Positions 6,750 through 15,300 of a stretch of DNA of 18,960 nucleotides are shown here, one piece after another. The notes under the pieces are model-generated. The model was not told the DNA's origin and did no database searches. It saw nothing but the letters and a program-made list of their open reading frames with translations. This stretch comes from Bifidobacteriaceae bacterium. Lineage in GTDB: Bacteria; Actinomycetota; Actinomycetes; Actinomycetales; WQXJ01. Where the stretch lies: NCBI GenBank assembly GCA_031266115.1, contig JAISBQ010000183.1:1-18960 (forward strand), read 5' to 3'. Position numbers and translations under genes: made by a program. How positions within the stretch are numbered: the first letter of the stretch is position 1; each line of letters opens with the position of its first letter.

Positions 6750-9700
6750 TTACTCGACGGTGACGGCGTACTTCTTCGAGGAGTACTGGGTGCGGACCGT
6801 CACGGTGGCCTTGCCTGCCTTGTTCGCCACCAGACGTCCGGCCTTGGTGACTGAGACCACCGCGGAGTTGGACGTGGCGTACCTGACCGCTATGCCCACG
6901 GCGGAGGTTGGAGTGTATTTGCTGGTCAGATACGCTGCCGCGCCGACCTTCATGGTCCGTGGCACGGTCGCTGAGACGGTCTTCGACTTGTAGGAAGCCG
7001 GCCGCTTGGCGACGACCTTCACGGCGACCTTCCACGACTTCCCGCCCGCTGAGGCGGTGAGCGTGGCTGTGCCCACCGCCTTGGCCTTGACCCGTCCCGC
7101 CGTGGAGACTGTGGCCACCGAGGTCTTGGACGACTTCCACGCCACCGCCTTCGCGGTGCCGGCCGTGGTGTAGGCGCTAGCCACCAGCGTCTGGGACCGG
7201 CCCTTGACCAGGGTGAGCCGGGACTGGGCTCCGTTGACCGTGGACACCGATTCCGCCGCTGCGGCCGGCGCCTTGATCAGGCCGGCGGCGGCCTTGGCGA
7301 GGTCTTGGATCGCTGTGGTCAACTGTGCCCCAGTTGATCCTGGGTTGGCCACGGCCGCCCGTGCCGCCGTGAGCGCCGCCCCCAGCGGGGCGTAGGACGC
7401 GGCGGTGTAATCACCGGCGGGCAGGGCGCCGAGGTCGGTGATCAAGGCGTGTAGTGCCGCGCTGAGCGACACCTGCTCCTGGGTTCGGTCCCCCGGCGGC
7501 ATTACCACGCTGACGGTGCGCGCTAGCCCGCTCAATGCCGCGAGGATCGTGTCCGATGCCGACTGGGCGGCTGCGATCGAGAGATTGGCTGGGTCCCGCG
7601 TGAGGGTCCGCGCGGCGGCCACGGCGGCTTCCAACCTGGCCCAGCTTTGGTGGGTGTAGGTGTCAGACTCCGAGGCCAGCGTCGCGTAGACGCCGATCAG
7701 CGAGGACAAAGTCGCCACCTCGGCGCGCGGCGCGAGCCTCGCCTTGGCGGCGTCGAGGGCAGCTGCGGCCGCGTCTACCTGCGCCTGAGTGGCCGATGGA
7801 TCGGTCAACACTCGCTGAGCGGCCGTCACCGCGGCCTCGTAGGCTGTCCACGAGTTCCGGGTAAAGCCGGCCTCGTCAACCTGGGCGGCGTCGGCGACCT
7901 TGTCGGTGAGCGAAGACTTCGACGTCCCGGTCACCGTGACGTTGGCGCTGACCGACACCGGCCGGGCGAATCCAGGAACCGCCACCGTGGCGGTCACCCG
8001 ACTCAGGCCTTCGCGGGTGGCGGTGACCAGGCCGTCGTCGCGCACGGTGGCGTTCGCCTCGTTCTCCTCGTCGAACGCGAGCCGGTAGGTCGTGGTCGCA
8101 GCCGAAACATCGGGAACCACCTCGGCGGCGAGTTGGACGCCGGCCCTTGCCTCGTCCAGGGAGCAGGTCACGTCCGGCAGCTGGATCACGGGCCGCGGGA
8201 ACGGCGTGGGGTTGTCTGCGACCACGACAACCGGGAAGGTGGTGGACTTCGAGGAGCCATCCGCAGTGACGGTGGCCCGGATCTGTGTGACGCCGGGCCC
8301 GACGGGCGTGACCACGCCAGCCGAATCGACGGCGGCGACCGCCGGGTCCATGCTCTCGTAGACAACCCTCGTGTCCGCGGAGGTCAGATCGAGGAAGGAC
8401 TGGTCGGTCCGGGTGGCCGAGAGCCCCGCATGGATGACCTTCTTCGGTGCGCGGGTGTCGAGAACGGCGCCGTCGGGAATGGCCACCACCTTGTCGATGG
8501 TGGGCGTCCGCTCGCCGGCCACGCTCAGGGTTGTCGTGGTAGTGGCAGCGCTGGATTCGCCGATCCGCAAAGTCCAATCGCCGGCATCGACCACCTGGCG
8601 ATCGGCGTCATCGTCCCAGAACCACAAATCGGATACCGGTAGATCGATGGAGACTGGCTGGGTGGACGATGGCGCGATGGTCGCCTTGGTGAAGCCCCTG
8701 AGCTGGGACCGGGGACGGTCGGGTGACCCGGCCGAATACTGCGGTGACGTGGCATAGAGCTGAACCACCGCCTTGCCGGGCCGCGTGGACGGGTTCGTGA
8801 CGTCGACCGACACGGTGACCGTGTCATCGGGTGTCGCCGTGGCGGCGGATACGCGGGCGTTGGCGTAGGTGAAGGCCGAATACGACAGACCCCAGCCGAA
8901 GGGGTAGGTGACGCTGCCGGTGAAGTACTGATAGGTGCGGCCATGCGACCCACCGGTCGGCGTGATGGTGTAGTCGAGGACATGCGGCAGTTCCGCCACG
9001 TCGGTGTACCAGGTCATCGGCAGGTGTCCGGACGGATTGACGTCCCCGGAGACGATGTCCGCGAGCGCGTCGCCCTGCCATTGGCCGTTGTAGGACACCC
9101 AGACGATGCCGGGCACATCATCCTTGAAGGATTCGATGTTGACCTGCTCCACGGACTGGATCCACACCACGGTGTTCGAGTTGAGGGCGGCAACCTCGGC
9201 GACCAGGTCATCCTGCGCGTGGGACAGATCCAGGCTGGCCCTGTCGTAGCCCTCGTAAGCCTCGCGGGTACGGGTGCCGACTACCGCGACCACGAGATCC
9301 GCATCCTCGATCCACTGCTGGTCGGTCTTGGTGGTCGCCGCAACGGTGCGGGATGTTGTCGCGAAGTCCTCGGGCTGATAGGCGTCGTTGATGTACTCGA
9401 AGAAGAGGTGAGTATTGCCTTCGGGTCCCGTGTAGGGGACCTCGTGGATGATGCCGTCGGCCGGAATCGTGGCGACCACGGTGCCGGACTTGGTGCCCAC
9501 GTGGACCACGAAGCGACCCTGCGGATCGACAATCTGGAGCTGGTCGCGGGTGGATGTGGGTGCGACAGTGTTCCCCAGGCCGTTGGTCGGATCGGTGGGC
9601 AGGACGCCGGATTGCACCAGGCGAAGCTGGGTGGCACCCGGTTCGACAGTGACATCCAGCTCGAACGAGCCTCCCCAGACGCCAGTGTCGGTCCACTGGG

Positions 9701-11705
9701 TGGGTGCGTACGGGTTGGAGCGCCCGCCCCAGCCCCATACGTCCTCGTCACGCAGCTGCTTCGGCAGGATTGGAGTCCCGAGGGCCACGTTGTCGGCGTT
9801 GAGGAACTGCAGCAGGCCCGCAGCGGTGTTGCTGGAATCGCCGAGCCGCGGCTTTTGCAGCGTCACCAGGCGTCCGCCGCGTGAGGTCCCGGATTGGAAT
9901 CCGGCCACAGCACTCGCGAGTGCAGGGTTCGTATCGATCTGGGTCCCCCAGCCGGGCGGCAGGTAGGGGGAGACCTCGTCGACATCGGTCGCGGTCGGAT
10001 TCAGGGCGTGGTCCCGGCCCGTCCAGCTCCCCTGCCAGATGCCGGCGGTGCCATTGGTCTGAAGGTCTCGATCGACGATGCCGGGAATGTAGACCACGTT
10101 GTCCGCACCGTATTCGCGTTGCAGGGCGGCATAGGCGCTCTGCGCCTGGGTGCCCATCACGGGGCTGAGGTATGGGGTGTAGTTGCCGTGGGTCTCCTCG
10201 CCGGCCATGTATCCGACCACCGCGATTCTGGCGGGCTGCTCGCCCTGGGCCGGCACGGGGAGGGGAAGCACTCCGGCGTCGTTCTTCAGGAGCACAGGCG
10301 CCTCGTTGGACAGGGCCCGCGAGGCGTCCGCGTGGGCACCGGTGAACGCGATCTGATCTTTGCGGTAGGCCGCCGAGGTGAAGGCGTCGGTGTCATCGAA
10401 CTCGCCCAGCTCGAACCGGACCTTGAACACGCGGATGAGATTGATGTCCAGATCGTCCTCGGTCATGGTGCCGGCGGCGATGGCGTCGAATACGCCGGCG
10501 CTGTACTGCGAGCCGGAGCTGCAATCGACATCCGTACCCGCCTTGAGGGAGATGCCGACCTGCTCTGCTCGGTTGGCCACGAAATAGTGGTTGGACAAGA
10601 CATCGGTGATGGCGCCGCAGTCAGAGGTGATGAAGCCGTCGAATCCCCAGGTCCGCCGCTGCATGGTCTCGACGGCGAACTTGTTGGCCGAAGAGGGCAC
10701 GGCTGTGGTGGATGGCAGGACGGTGACGGCGTTGTAGGAGGTCATCCCAGATTTCGCCCCATACTTGCCGTAGAGGGCGGCGAACTGTGGCGTGTAGTAC
10801 TCGCGCATCTCTCGCTCGGTCACGATGGACGAACGGTGGTGGCGCGTGGCGTCGGCGTTGTTGGCGAAGAAGTGTTTGGGTGTGGCGACGGCCTTGAGAT
10901 AGCCGGTGCCATCGTCCCCTTGGAGGCCGGTGACGAACGCTCCGCCGATCTCGCCGGCGAGATAGGGATCCTCCCCGTAGGTCTCTTCGGCGCGGCCCCA
11001 GCGGGGGTCGCGGTCCATGTTGACCGTGGGCGACCAGTAGGTGAGTCCCTTGTTGCGGAAGTTGTAGTAGGCGCGAGCCTCGTCGCCAACGTAGCTGTTG
11101 GCCACCTCGACGGCCTCGGTGTTCCACGTCGAACCCATGGCGAGGCCGATGGGCAACTCGGTCGAGACGCCGACATCGTTGTATGCCGGGTTATTGGGCG
11201 ACAGCGGCGGCACCCGGTACCACTGGGTCCCGATGGTGCCCACGGCCGGATTCAACACGTAGGTGTCGGTGGCCGGGTTGTACCAGACCTGGTTCGCGCT
11301 GTTGCCGTAGTCGGTCACAGTGGTGCCGGGCACCCGGACCGAGGACGAGGCGTTGTAGCCGCCCCGTGCGACACCGTGCAGGGCCTCGTTCCAGTAGTTG
11401 TAGGAGGTGACGCCCAGACGCGGGATTCCGGCGGCCGGGCGTGCGGTCTCTGTCGATGCCCTCAGTTGCTCTGACTTCTCAGCGAAGGTCATGCGGGAAA
11501 CCAGATCGGCCGCGCGGACCTCAGGCGGCAACGTGGCGTCGAGGTAGGGCGCGGGATCGTCGGCCAGGGCAGGCCCGGCCGGAACTCCAGGTAGGCCGGC
11601 CGCGATGAACGATGCCGCGATTCCCGCGGCGAGGGCGATCGATGCCCGCCCCACGCGCCACCTGTTCAGCGGTGCCCTGGTTGATGAATGGTGATGATGG
11701 ATCAT
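6750..11705 (-). CDS. Secreted multidomain GH3 beta-glycosidase with FIVAR and Ig-like modules
   Basis: GH3 enzymes release terminal beta-linked glucose, xylose or arabinose by a retaining mechanism. The 1651-residue protein has a signal peptide with likely cleavage after ALA (residue 48). The GH3 barrel carries YWNEALHGVA, KHFFANN (Lys277-His278) and TSDCGA (nucleophile Asp362). YWNEALHGVA favours the beta-xylosidase-like branch, but substrate is not settled. The GH3 C-terminal domain is split by about 245 residues of beta-rich sequence (550-795) and resumes at ADLVVAVVGT. After FGWGLSY come a fibronectin-like domain (915-1063), an Ig-like Big_2-type domain (1066-1169) and another beta domain (to 1262). 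Three FIVAR helical modules (about 1262-1325, 1329-1385, 1419-1479) and two Lys-rich Big_2 domains (1489-1568, 1572-1651) end it. No LPXTG motif or membrane anchor is present, so any surface attachment would be non-covalent. The GH9 gene diverges upstream. Confidence 0.92.
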   Translation of the reverse strand: MIHHHHSSTRAPLNRWRVGRASIALAAGIAASFIAAGLPGVPAGPALADDPAPYLDATLPPEVRAADLVSRMTFAEKSEQLRASTETARPAAGIPRLGVTSYNYWNEALHGVARGGYNASSSVRVPGTTVTDYGNSANQVWYNPATDTYVLNPAVGTIGTQWYRVPPLSPNNPAYNDVGVSTELPIGLAMGSTWNTEAVEVANSYVGDEARAYYNFRNKGLTYWSPTVNMDRDPRWGRAEETYGEDPYLAGEIGGAFVTGLQGDDGTGYLKAVATPKHFFANNADATRHHRSSIVTEREMREYYTPQFAALYGKYGAKSGMTSYNAVTVLPSTTAVPSSANKFAVETMQRRTWGFDGFITSDCGAITDVLSNHYFVANRAEQVGISLKAGTDVDCSSGSQYSAGVFDAIAAGTMTEDDLDINLIRVFKVRFELGEFDDTDAFTSAAYRKDQIAFTGAHADASRALSNEAPVLLKNDAGVLPLPVPAQGEQPARIAVVGYMAGEETHGNYTPYLSPVMGTQAQSAYAALQREYGADNVVYIPGIVDRDLQTNGTAGIWQGSWTGRDHALNPTATDVDEVSPYLPPGWGTQIDTNPALASAVAGFQSGTSRGGRLVTLQKPRLGDSSNTAAGLLQFLNADNVALGTPILPKQLRDEDVWGWGGRSNPYAPTQWTDTGVWGGSFELDVTVEPGATQLRLVQSGVLPTDPTNGLGNTVAPTSTRDQLQIVDPQGRFVVHVGTKSGTVVATIPADGIIHEVPYTGPEGNTHLFFEYINDAYQPEDFATTSRTVAATTKTDQQWIEDADLVVAVVGTRTREAYEGYDRASLDLSHAQDDLVAEVAALNSNTVVWIQSVEQVNIESFKDDVPGIVWVSYNGQWQGDALADIVSGDVNPSGHLPMTWYTDVAELPHVLDYTITPTGGSHGRTYQYFTGSVTYPFGWGLSYSAFTYANARVSAATATPDDTVTVSVDVTNPSTRPGKAVVQLYATSPQYSAGSPDRPRSQLRGFTKATIAPSSTQPVSIDLPVSDLWFWDDDADRQVVDAGDWTLRIGESSAATTTTTLSVAGERTPTIDKVVAIPDGAVLDTRAPKKVIHAGLSATRTDQSFLDLTSADTRVVYESMDPAVAAVDSAGVVTPVGPGVTQIRATVTADGSSKSTTFPVVVVADNPTPFPRPVIQLPDVTCSLDEARAGVQLAAEVVPDVSAATTTYRLAFDEENEANATVRDDGLVTATREGLSRVTATVAVPGFARPVSVSANVTVTGTSKSSLTDKVADAAQVDEAGFTRNSWTAYEAAVTAAQRVLTDPSATQAQVDAAAAALDAAKARLAPRAEVATLSSLIGVYATLASESDTYTHQSWARLEAAVAAARTLTRDPANLSIAAAQSASDTILAALSGLARTVSVVMPPGDRTQEQVSLSAALHALITDLGALPAGDYTAASYAPLGAALTAARAAVANPGSTGAQLTTAIQDLAKAAAGLIKAPAAAAESVSTVNGAQSRLTLVKGRSQTLVASAYTTAGTAKAVAWKSSKTSVATVSTAGRVKAKAVGTATLTASAGGKSWKVAVKVVAKRPASYKSKTVSATVPRTMKVGAAAYLTSKYTPTSAVGIAVRYATSNSAVVSVTKAGRLVANKAGKATVTVRTQYSSKKYAVTVE

Positions 11706-11900
11706 GGGTGTTCTTGTCCTTTCGGGAGCAGTCCCTGGCGGACGGCGGGCACGTCGCGCTGCGACACGAATGCGCCGATCAAGGCGGCGATCCGCGGCAT
11801 CGGCGGGCGCACGCGCCTCCGCGTGGCAAGAGGGGCGTGTGGCGGTGTGTCAACGATGGCTAGCGACTCATCCGAGTCTCAACACGTCAACCGGCTCGCT

Positions 11901-11920
11901 GACAAGCGTGAACGCTTGAC
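11901..11920. promoter_or_regulatory. Candidate operator, near-perfect 20-bp palindrome
   Basis: GACAAGCGT and ACGCTTGAC flank a central GA; the arms match as inverted repeats at 8 of 9 positions, with the innermost six (AAGCGT/ACGCTT) perfect. Length and symmetry suit a dimeric helix-turn-helix repressor such as a LacI- or ROK-type sugar regulator, but the half-site does not match the cellulose repressor site I know (TGGGAGCGCTCCCA). It lies about 195 bp upstream of the GH3 start. No regulator gene is in the window. The role is inferred. Confidence 0.4.
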
Positions 11921-12142
11921 GCTCGCCGGGTTCGTGTCTAGACGGCTACGGCGCGTCTACCCCCACGCGTCGAGAATCGCCCCGGCCCCATATTGATTTC
12001 ATCTGAGGCGATACGACACCGCATGGCTCAAGGCCCCGTCCAGCGTCGCTACACAGCGCGGCCGCATCACGTCGGACCATACACCCTCACTGCCGGTGCA
12101 CGTCAGCGCCCGTGAGCGCCACGCGGGCGACTACGTCAACGA

Positions 12143-12172
12143 TTGCATGGTGCTGACAGCGGCATGTAGGCT
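12143..12172 (+). promoter_or_regulatory. Candidate promoter of the GH9 gene
   Basis: TTGCAT (12143-12148) and TAGGCT (12167-12172) are separated by 18 bp, an acceptable match to an actinobacterial housekeeping promoter. Transcription from it would begin near 12179 and give a leader of about 190 nt before the ATG at 12371. No better pair was found closer to the gene. Confidence 0.4.
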
Positions 12173-12180
12173 CAGGGGCA

Positions 12181-12345
12181 CGTCGGCGCCCCCCGACGGA
12201 CCAGGTCGAAGCCGATCAGGAGGCAGGCCCGCAGGGCGGCGGCGCAGAACAACCCAACCCCCGATGCCTCCACCCGGCATCCGAAACCCGCTGTAGGGCG
12301 GCTCGTCCCGCTCTGCGGTCCGGACGGACCCGCGGTGAGGTGTCG
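12181..12345 (+). ncRNA. Possible structured leader of the GH9 mRNA
   Basis: Three local stems lie in the predicted leader: CGTCGG/CCGACG (12181-12186 with 12193-12198), GATGCC/GGCATC (12263-12268 with 12276-12281), and GGTCC/GGACC around a GGAC loop near 12317-12330. I could not match the region to a known riboswitch. Local stems are frequent in GC-rich DNA by chance, so this is a weak call that needs covariation support. Confidence 0.2.
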
Positions 12346-12370
12346 CGTCCCAGTAGAAGGGCACACAACC

Positions 12371-15300
12371 ATGAGAACAACCCGCGCGGTCTCGTTTGTG
12401 GCGACTGCGGCACTCGCACTGACTGGATTGGCGTCGGTCTACACCGGCGTCGCTCCCGCCGATGCCGGGTCCTTGGACTCCGGCTTCATGATGAAGATCA
12501 CCGACGATCCGAACAACACCATCTCGGGGGTCAACTACGACTACCTGACGTATCCCGGCTTCGATGTCTTCATGTACAACAACGGCTACAACGGCATGTT
12601 CGGTGATGAGCACCTCAGTGGCATCACGTTCACGCTCAACGGCCAGCGGATCGCCGGCAACGGCGACATCCACCTGCTGCCGGCCGTGGAGCAGTGGGAC
12701 GCCGCTCAGCCCGACAACTCCTCGCCCCTCTACACGCCGACATCTGCGTGCAGGAACCCGGACTTGCGAGGCCAGTCGCGCCAGTACAACCGGACCCTCG
12801 ACACCATCACCTTGCCGATGCGGTACGTGTACGACTCGCTGACATCGAGCGTGCCGGGCGAAGTACCCAGCGTATGCAACTACCCCCAGATGAAGTACGA
12901 CCTGATCGCGCGCCCAGAGCCCGGTGGCGTCAACCTCAAGGTCGTGTTGCGGGACGATCTACCCCCGCAGCTGGAGGAATCGGCAGCCTTCATGCTTGAG
13001 TTCATCCCCTCCCTGTATAAGAACAAGAGCTATCAGGTGGACACCGATGGTGACGGTCGTTATGACAGCTTCGGAACGCTTCCCCTGGCGCCCGAGGATC
13101 CGATGGACGAGGATTGGCCGCGGCCCGATCTGAAGTACTCGGCGTGGTACGTGGAGCAGTGGAACAACGACAAGGGTGCGCAGCAGCCGCGGGCTCTGGG
13201 CCGGGGCTACTCGTGGGTGTTGTCTCCCGAGGATGCCGACACCAAGGTGAGCGTGACCTCGGATGAGCTCCTGTCCGTCTTCGACGGACGCAACCGGTCC
13301 CAGAACGGCTGGTTCGGCATGAGCTCGCGAATCCCGAAGGGATCGAAGGCCGGCACCACCGTCGCCTCGTGGCACATCAAGGCGTCCGTGCAGCCAAGCT
13401 GGACCCGTGAACCGTCCATTGCGCACTCGCAGGCCGGCTACGGCACGGGCACGGAGAAGATCGCCGTGGTGGAGACCGACAAGAACCAGCGTCTTGCCGC
13501 GGGCGAGACTGCCACCCTGCAGCGGCTGAACGCCGATGGCAGCTACACCGACGTCTACACCGCCCCGCTCGGCTCGTCGCGTGCGTGGACCCGGTACAAC
13601 TACCGCGACTTCGACTTCAGCCACATCAACGATCCAGGCAGCTACGCCATCCAATATGGCGACGTACGCACCGAACCGTTCCCCATCGACGATGAGGTGT
13701 ATGACAAGACGTGGCAGCACGCGGTCAGCGGGTTCATGGCCACCAACATGGACCACATGGAGGTGCGCGAGGGTTACAAGATCTGGCACGGCGCGGCGCA
13801 CATGGACGACGCCCGGATGGGCGAGCACTTCGAGAACACCATCGAGGCGATCAACACCGACGATGGCACCCCGGGCGGCTTCATCACGTGGTTCGACGGA
13901 CAGTCCGTGGCCCTGGACCGGAAGATCCCGCAGGTTGTCAAGGACAAGGGCCTGACCGAGGGAAGTCGCGTCACCGGCATCAACAAGGGTGGCTGGTTCG
14001 ACGCGGGCGACTTCGACATCGAAATTCACTCCAACATGTCGGCGCTGCGCAACCTCATCATCGACGCGCAGACCTTCGACAACCTCGACGAATACGACAA
14101 CCTATCCGTGGAGTGGAACGACGACACCGGCGGCAAGGCCGAGATGCACCGGCCGGACGGTGTCGCCGACATCGTCCAGCAGGTCAAGCATGGTGCCCTG
14201 GTTATCCAGGCGCTGATCGAGAACGTCGGCTGGGCCAACACCGGCGTGATCGAGGTTCCCACCCTGCGTCAGTACACCCACCTGGGCGATGGCTCGACGG
14301 ACACCGACGGCTACATCTACGACAAGACCCTCGCCGCGGATGAGATCGTCGAACGCAACGGCAAGATTTACTCCGGCAAGAACGATGACCGCATGGTCAT
14401 GATGTGGCGCTCCGCGGTCAACCCTGGGGGCGGTCTCGACAACCGGTACGTCAACACTTCGCTGACCAACTCCAATCAGGCCTTCGACATGGCCGGCGCC
14501 GCCGCTGTCCTCAAGGGTTTCGACGACGAGTTTGGCCGCAAGTGCCTCGACACCGCCAAAGAGATCTGGAACAACGAGCAGACCACGGCCTCCCGTGCCA
14601 ACAGGTTCAACCTCCTGGTCGAATTGATGCTCGCCACCCAGGCCTATGGCGACACCGCCGACTATGCGATCTACAAGGCGGCCCTCGAGGGAATCCTGGC
14701 CGAGGCGACGGCGACCGGCGGAGGGAACCCGTTCGCACCGGGCAACATCCTGCCGATCAACACCTATCCGACCGCCATGTTGATCATGGATCTGATGGAT
14801 GCCTCGTACAGCCAGCAGATCTCCGACGCCCTCGTGGCCACCGTCAACGCCGCCAACAGCCCGTTCGCCTATGTGGCTGGCACGCCGTTCGGCTTCGCCG
14901 AATCCTTGACCGCCACCTGGGGGCCCAGCTCGTCTAAGGTTCCGAACAACGCCGCCATCCTGTACAAGAACATGGCCAAGCGCGGTTTGGCAGGTGCCGA
15001 CCTGGCGCCGATTCGCGACTACATCATCCGTGGCGTCAACTACATCTTCGGAACCCACCCCTACAACGACACCTCCTGGCTAGTGGGCGTGGGCGCGAAT
15101 TCTCACAAGCACCCCTACAACTCCAACCGTGCGGACGAGGGATACATCCCCGGTTCGCTGGTGCCTGGCTACATCAACTTCCGCCCCGACTTCCCCGAGT
15201 CGCTGGACAACTTCAGCTTCCTGTGGGCGGAGAACGAAGCCACCATCGGCGGCGTCTCCGGCTGGATCGGTGCAGCCAAGATGGCGGACGAGCTGACCCG

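Larger units (their letters stand above)
11706..12370. other. Divergent intergenic region between the GH3 and GH9 genes
   Basis: These 665 bp separate the two divergently transcribed glycosidase genes and contain no credible gene. They hold a 20-bp palindrome at 11901-11920, a perfect 8-bp palindrome GTCTAGAC at 11936-11943, and GACTC/GAGTC arms at 11865-11878. A promoter-like pair lies at 12143-12172, and several short stems lie between 12181 and 12345. Small frames that cross it encode Arg/Pro-rich sequence with no recognisable domain and no ribosome binding site. Confidence 0.7.

Noticed and set aside
7647..11474. Plus-strand frames of 331, 313 and 526 codons opposite the GH3 gene
   Set aside because: These are shadows of a single 1651-residue minus-strand frame that has a signal peptide and clear GH3, FIVAR and Ig-like sequence. 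The plus products are Gly/Arg/His-rich and lack motifs.
11690..11702. Natural run of four histidines near the GH3 N-terminus (MIHHHHSST), which could suggest a cloning tag
   Set aside because: It is followed by an ordinary signal peptide, with no vector linker or protease site, and sits in native genomic context. It is a chance feature, or the real start is slightly downstream.
12181..12370. Cyclic-di-AMP riboswitch before the GH9 gene
   Set aside because: A few bases (CCGAAACCCGC) recall one conserved block, but the other conserved blocks and their order are absent.
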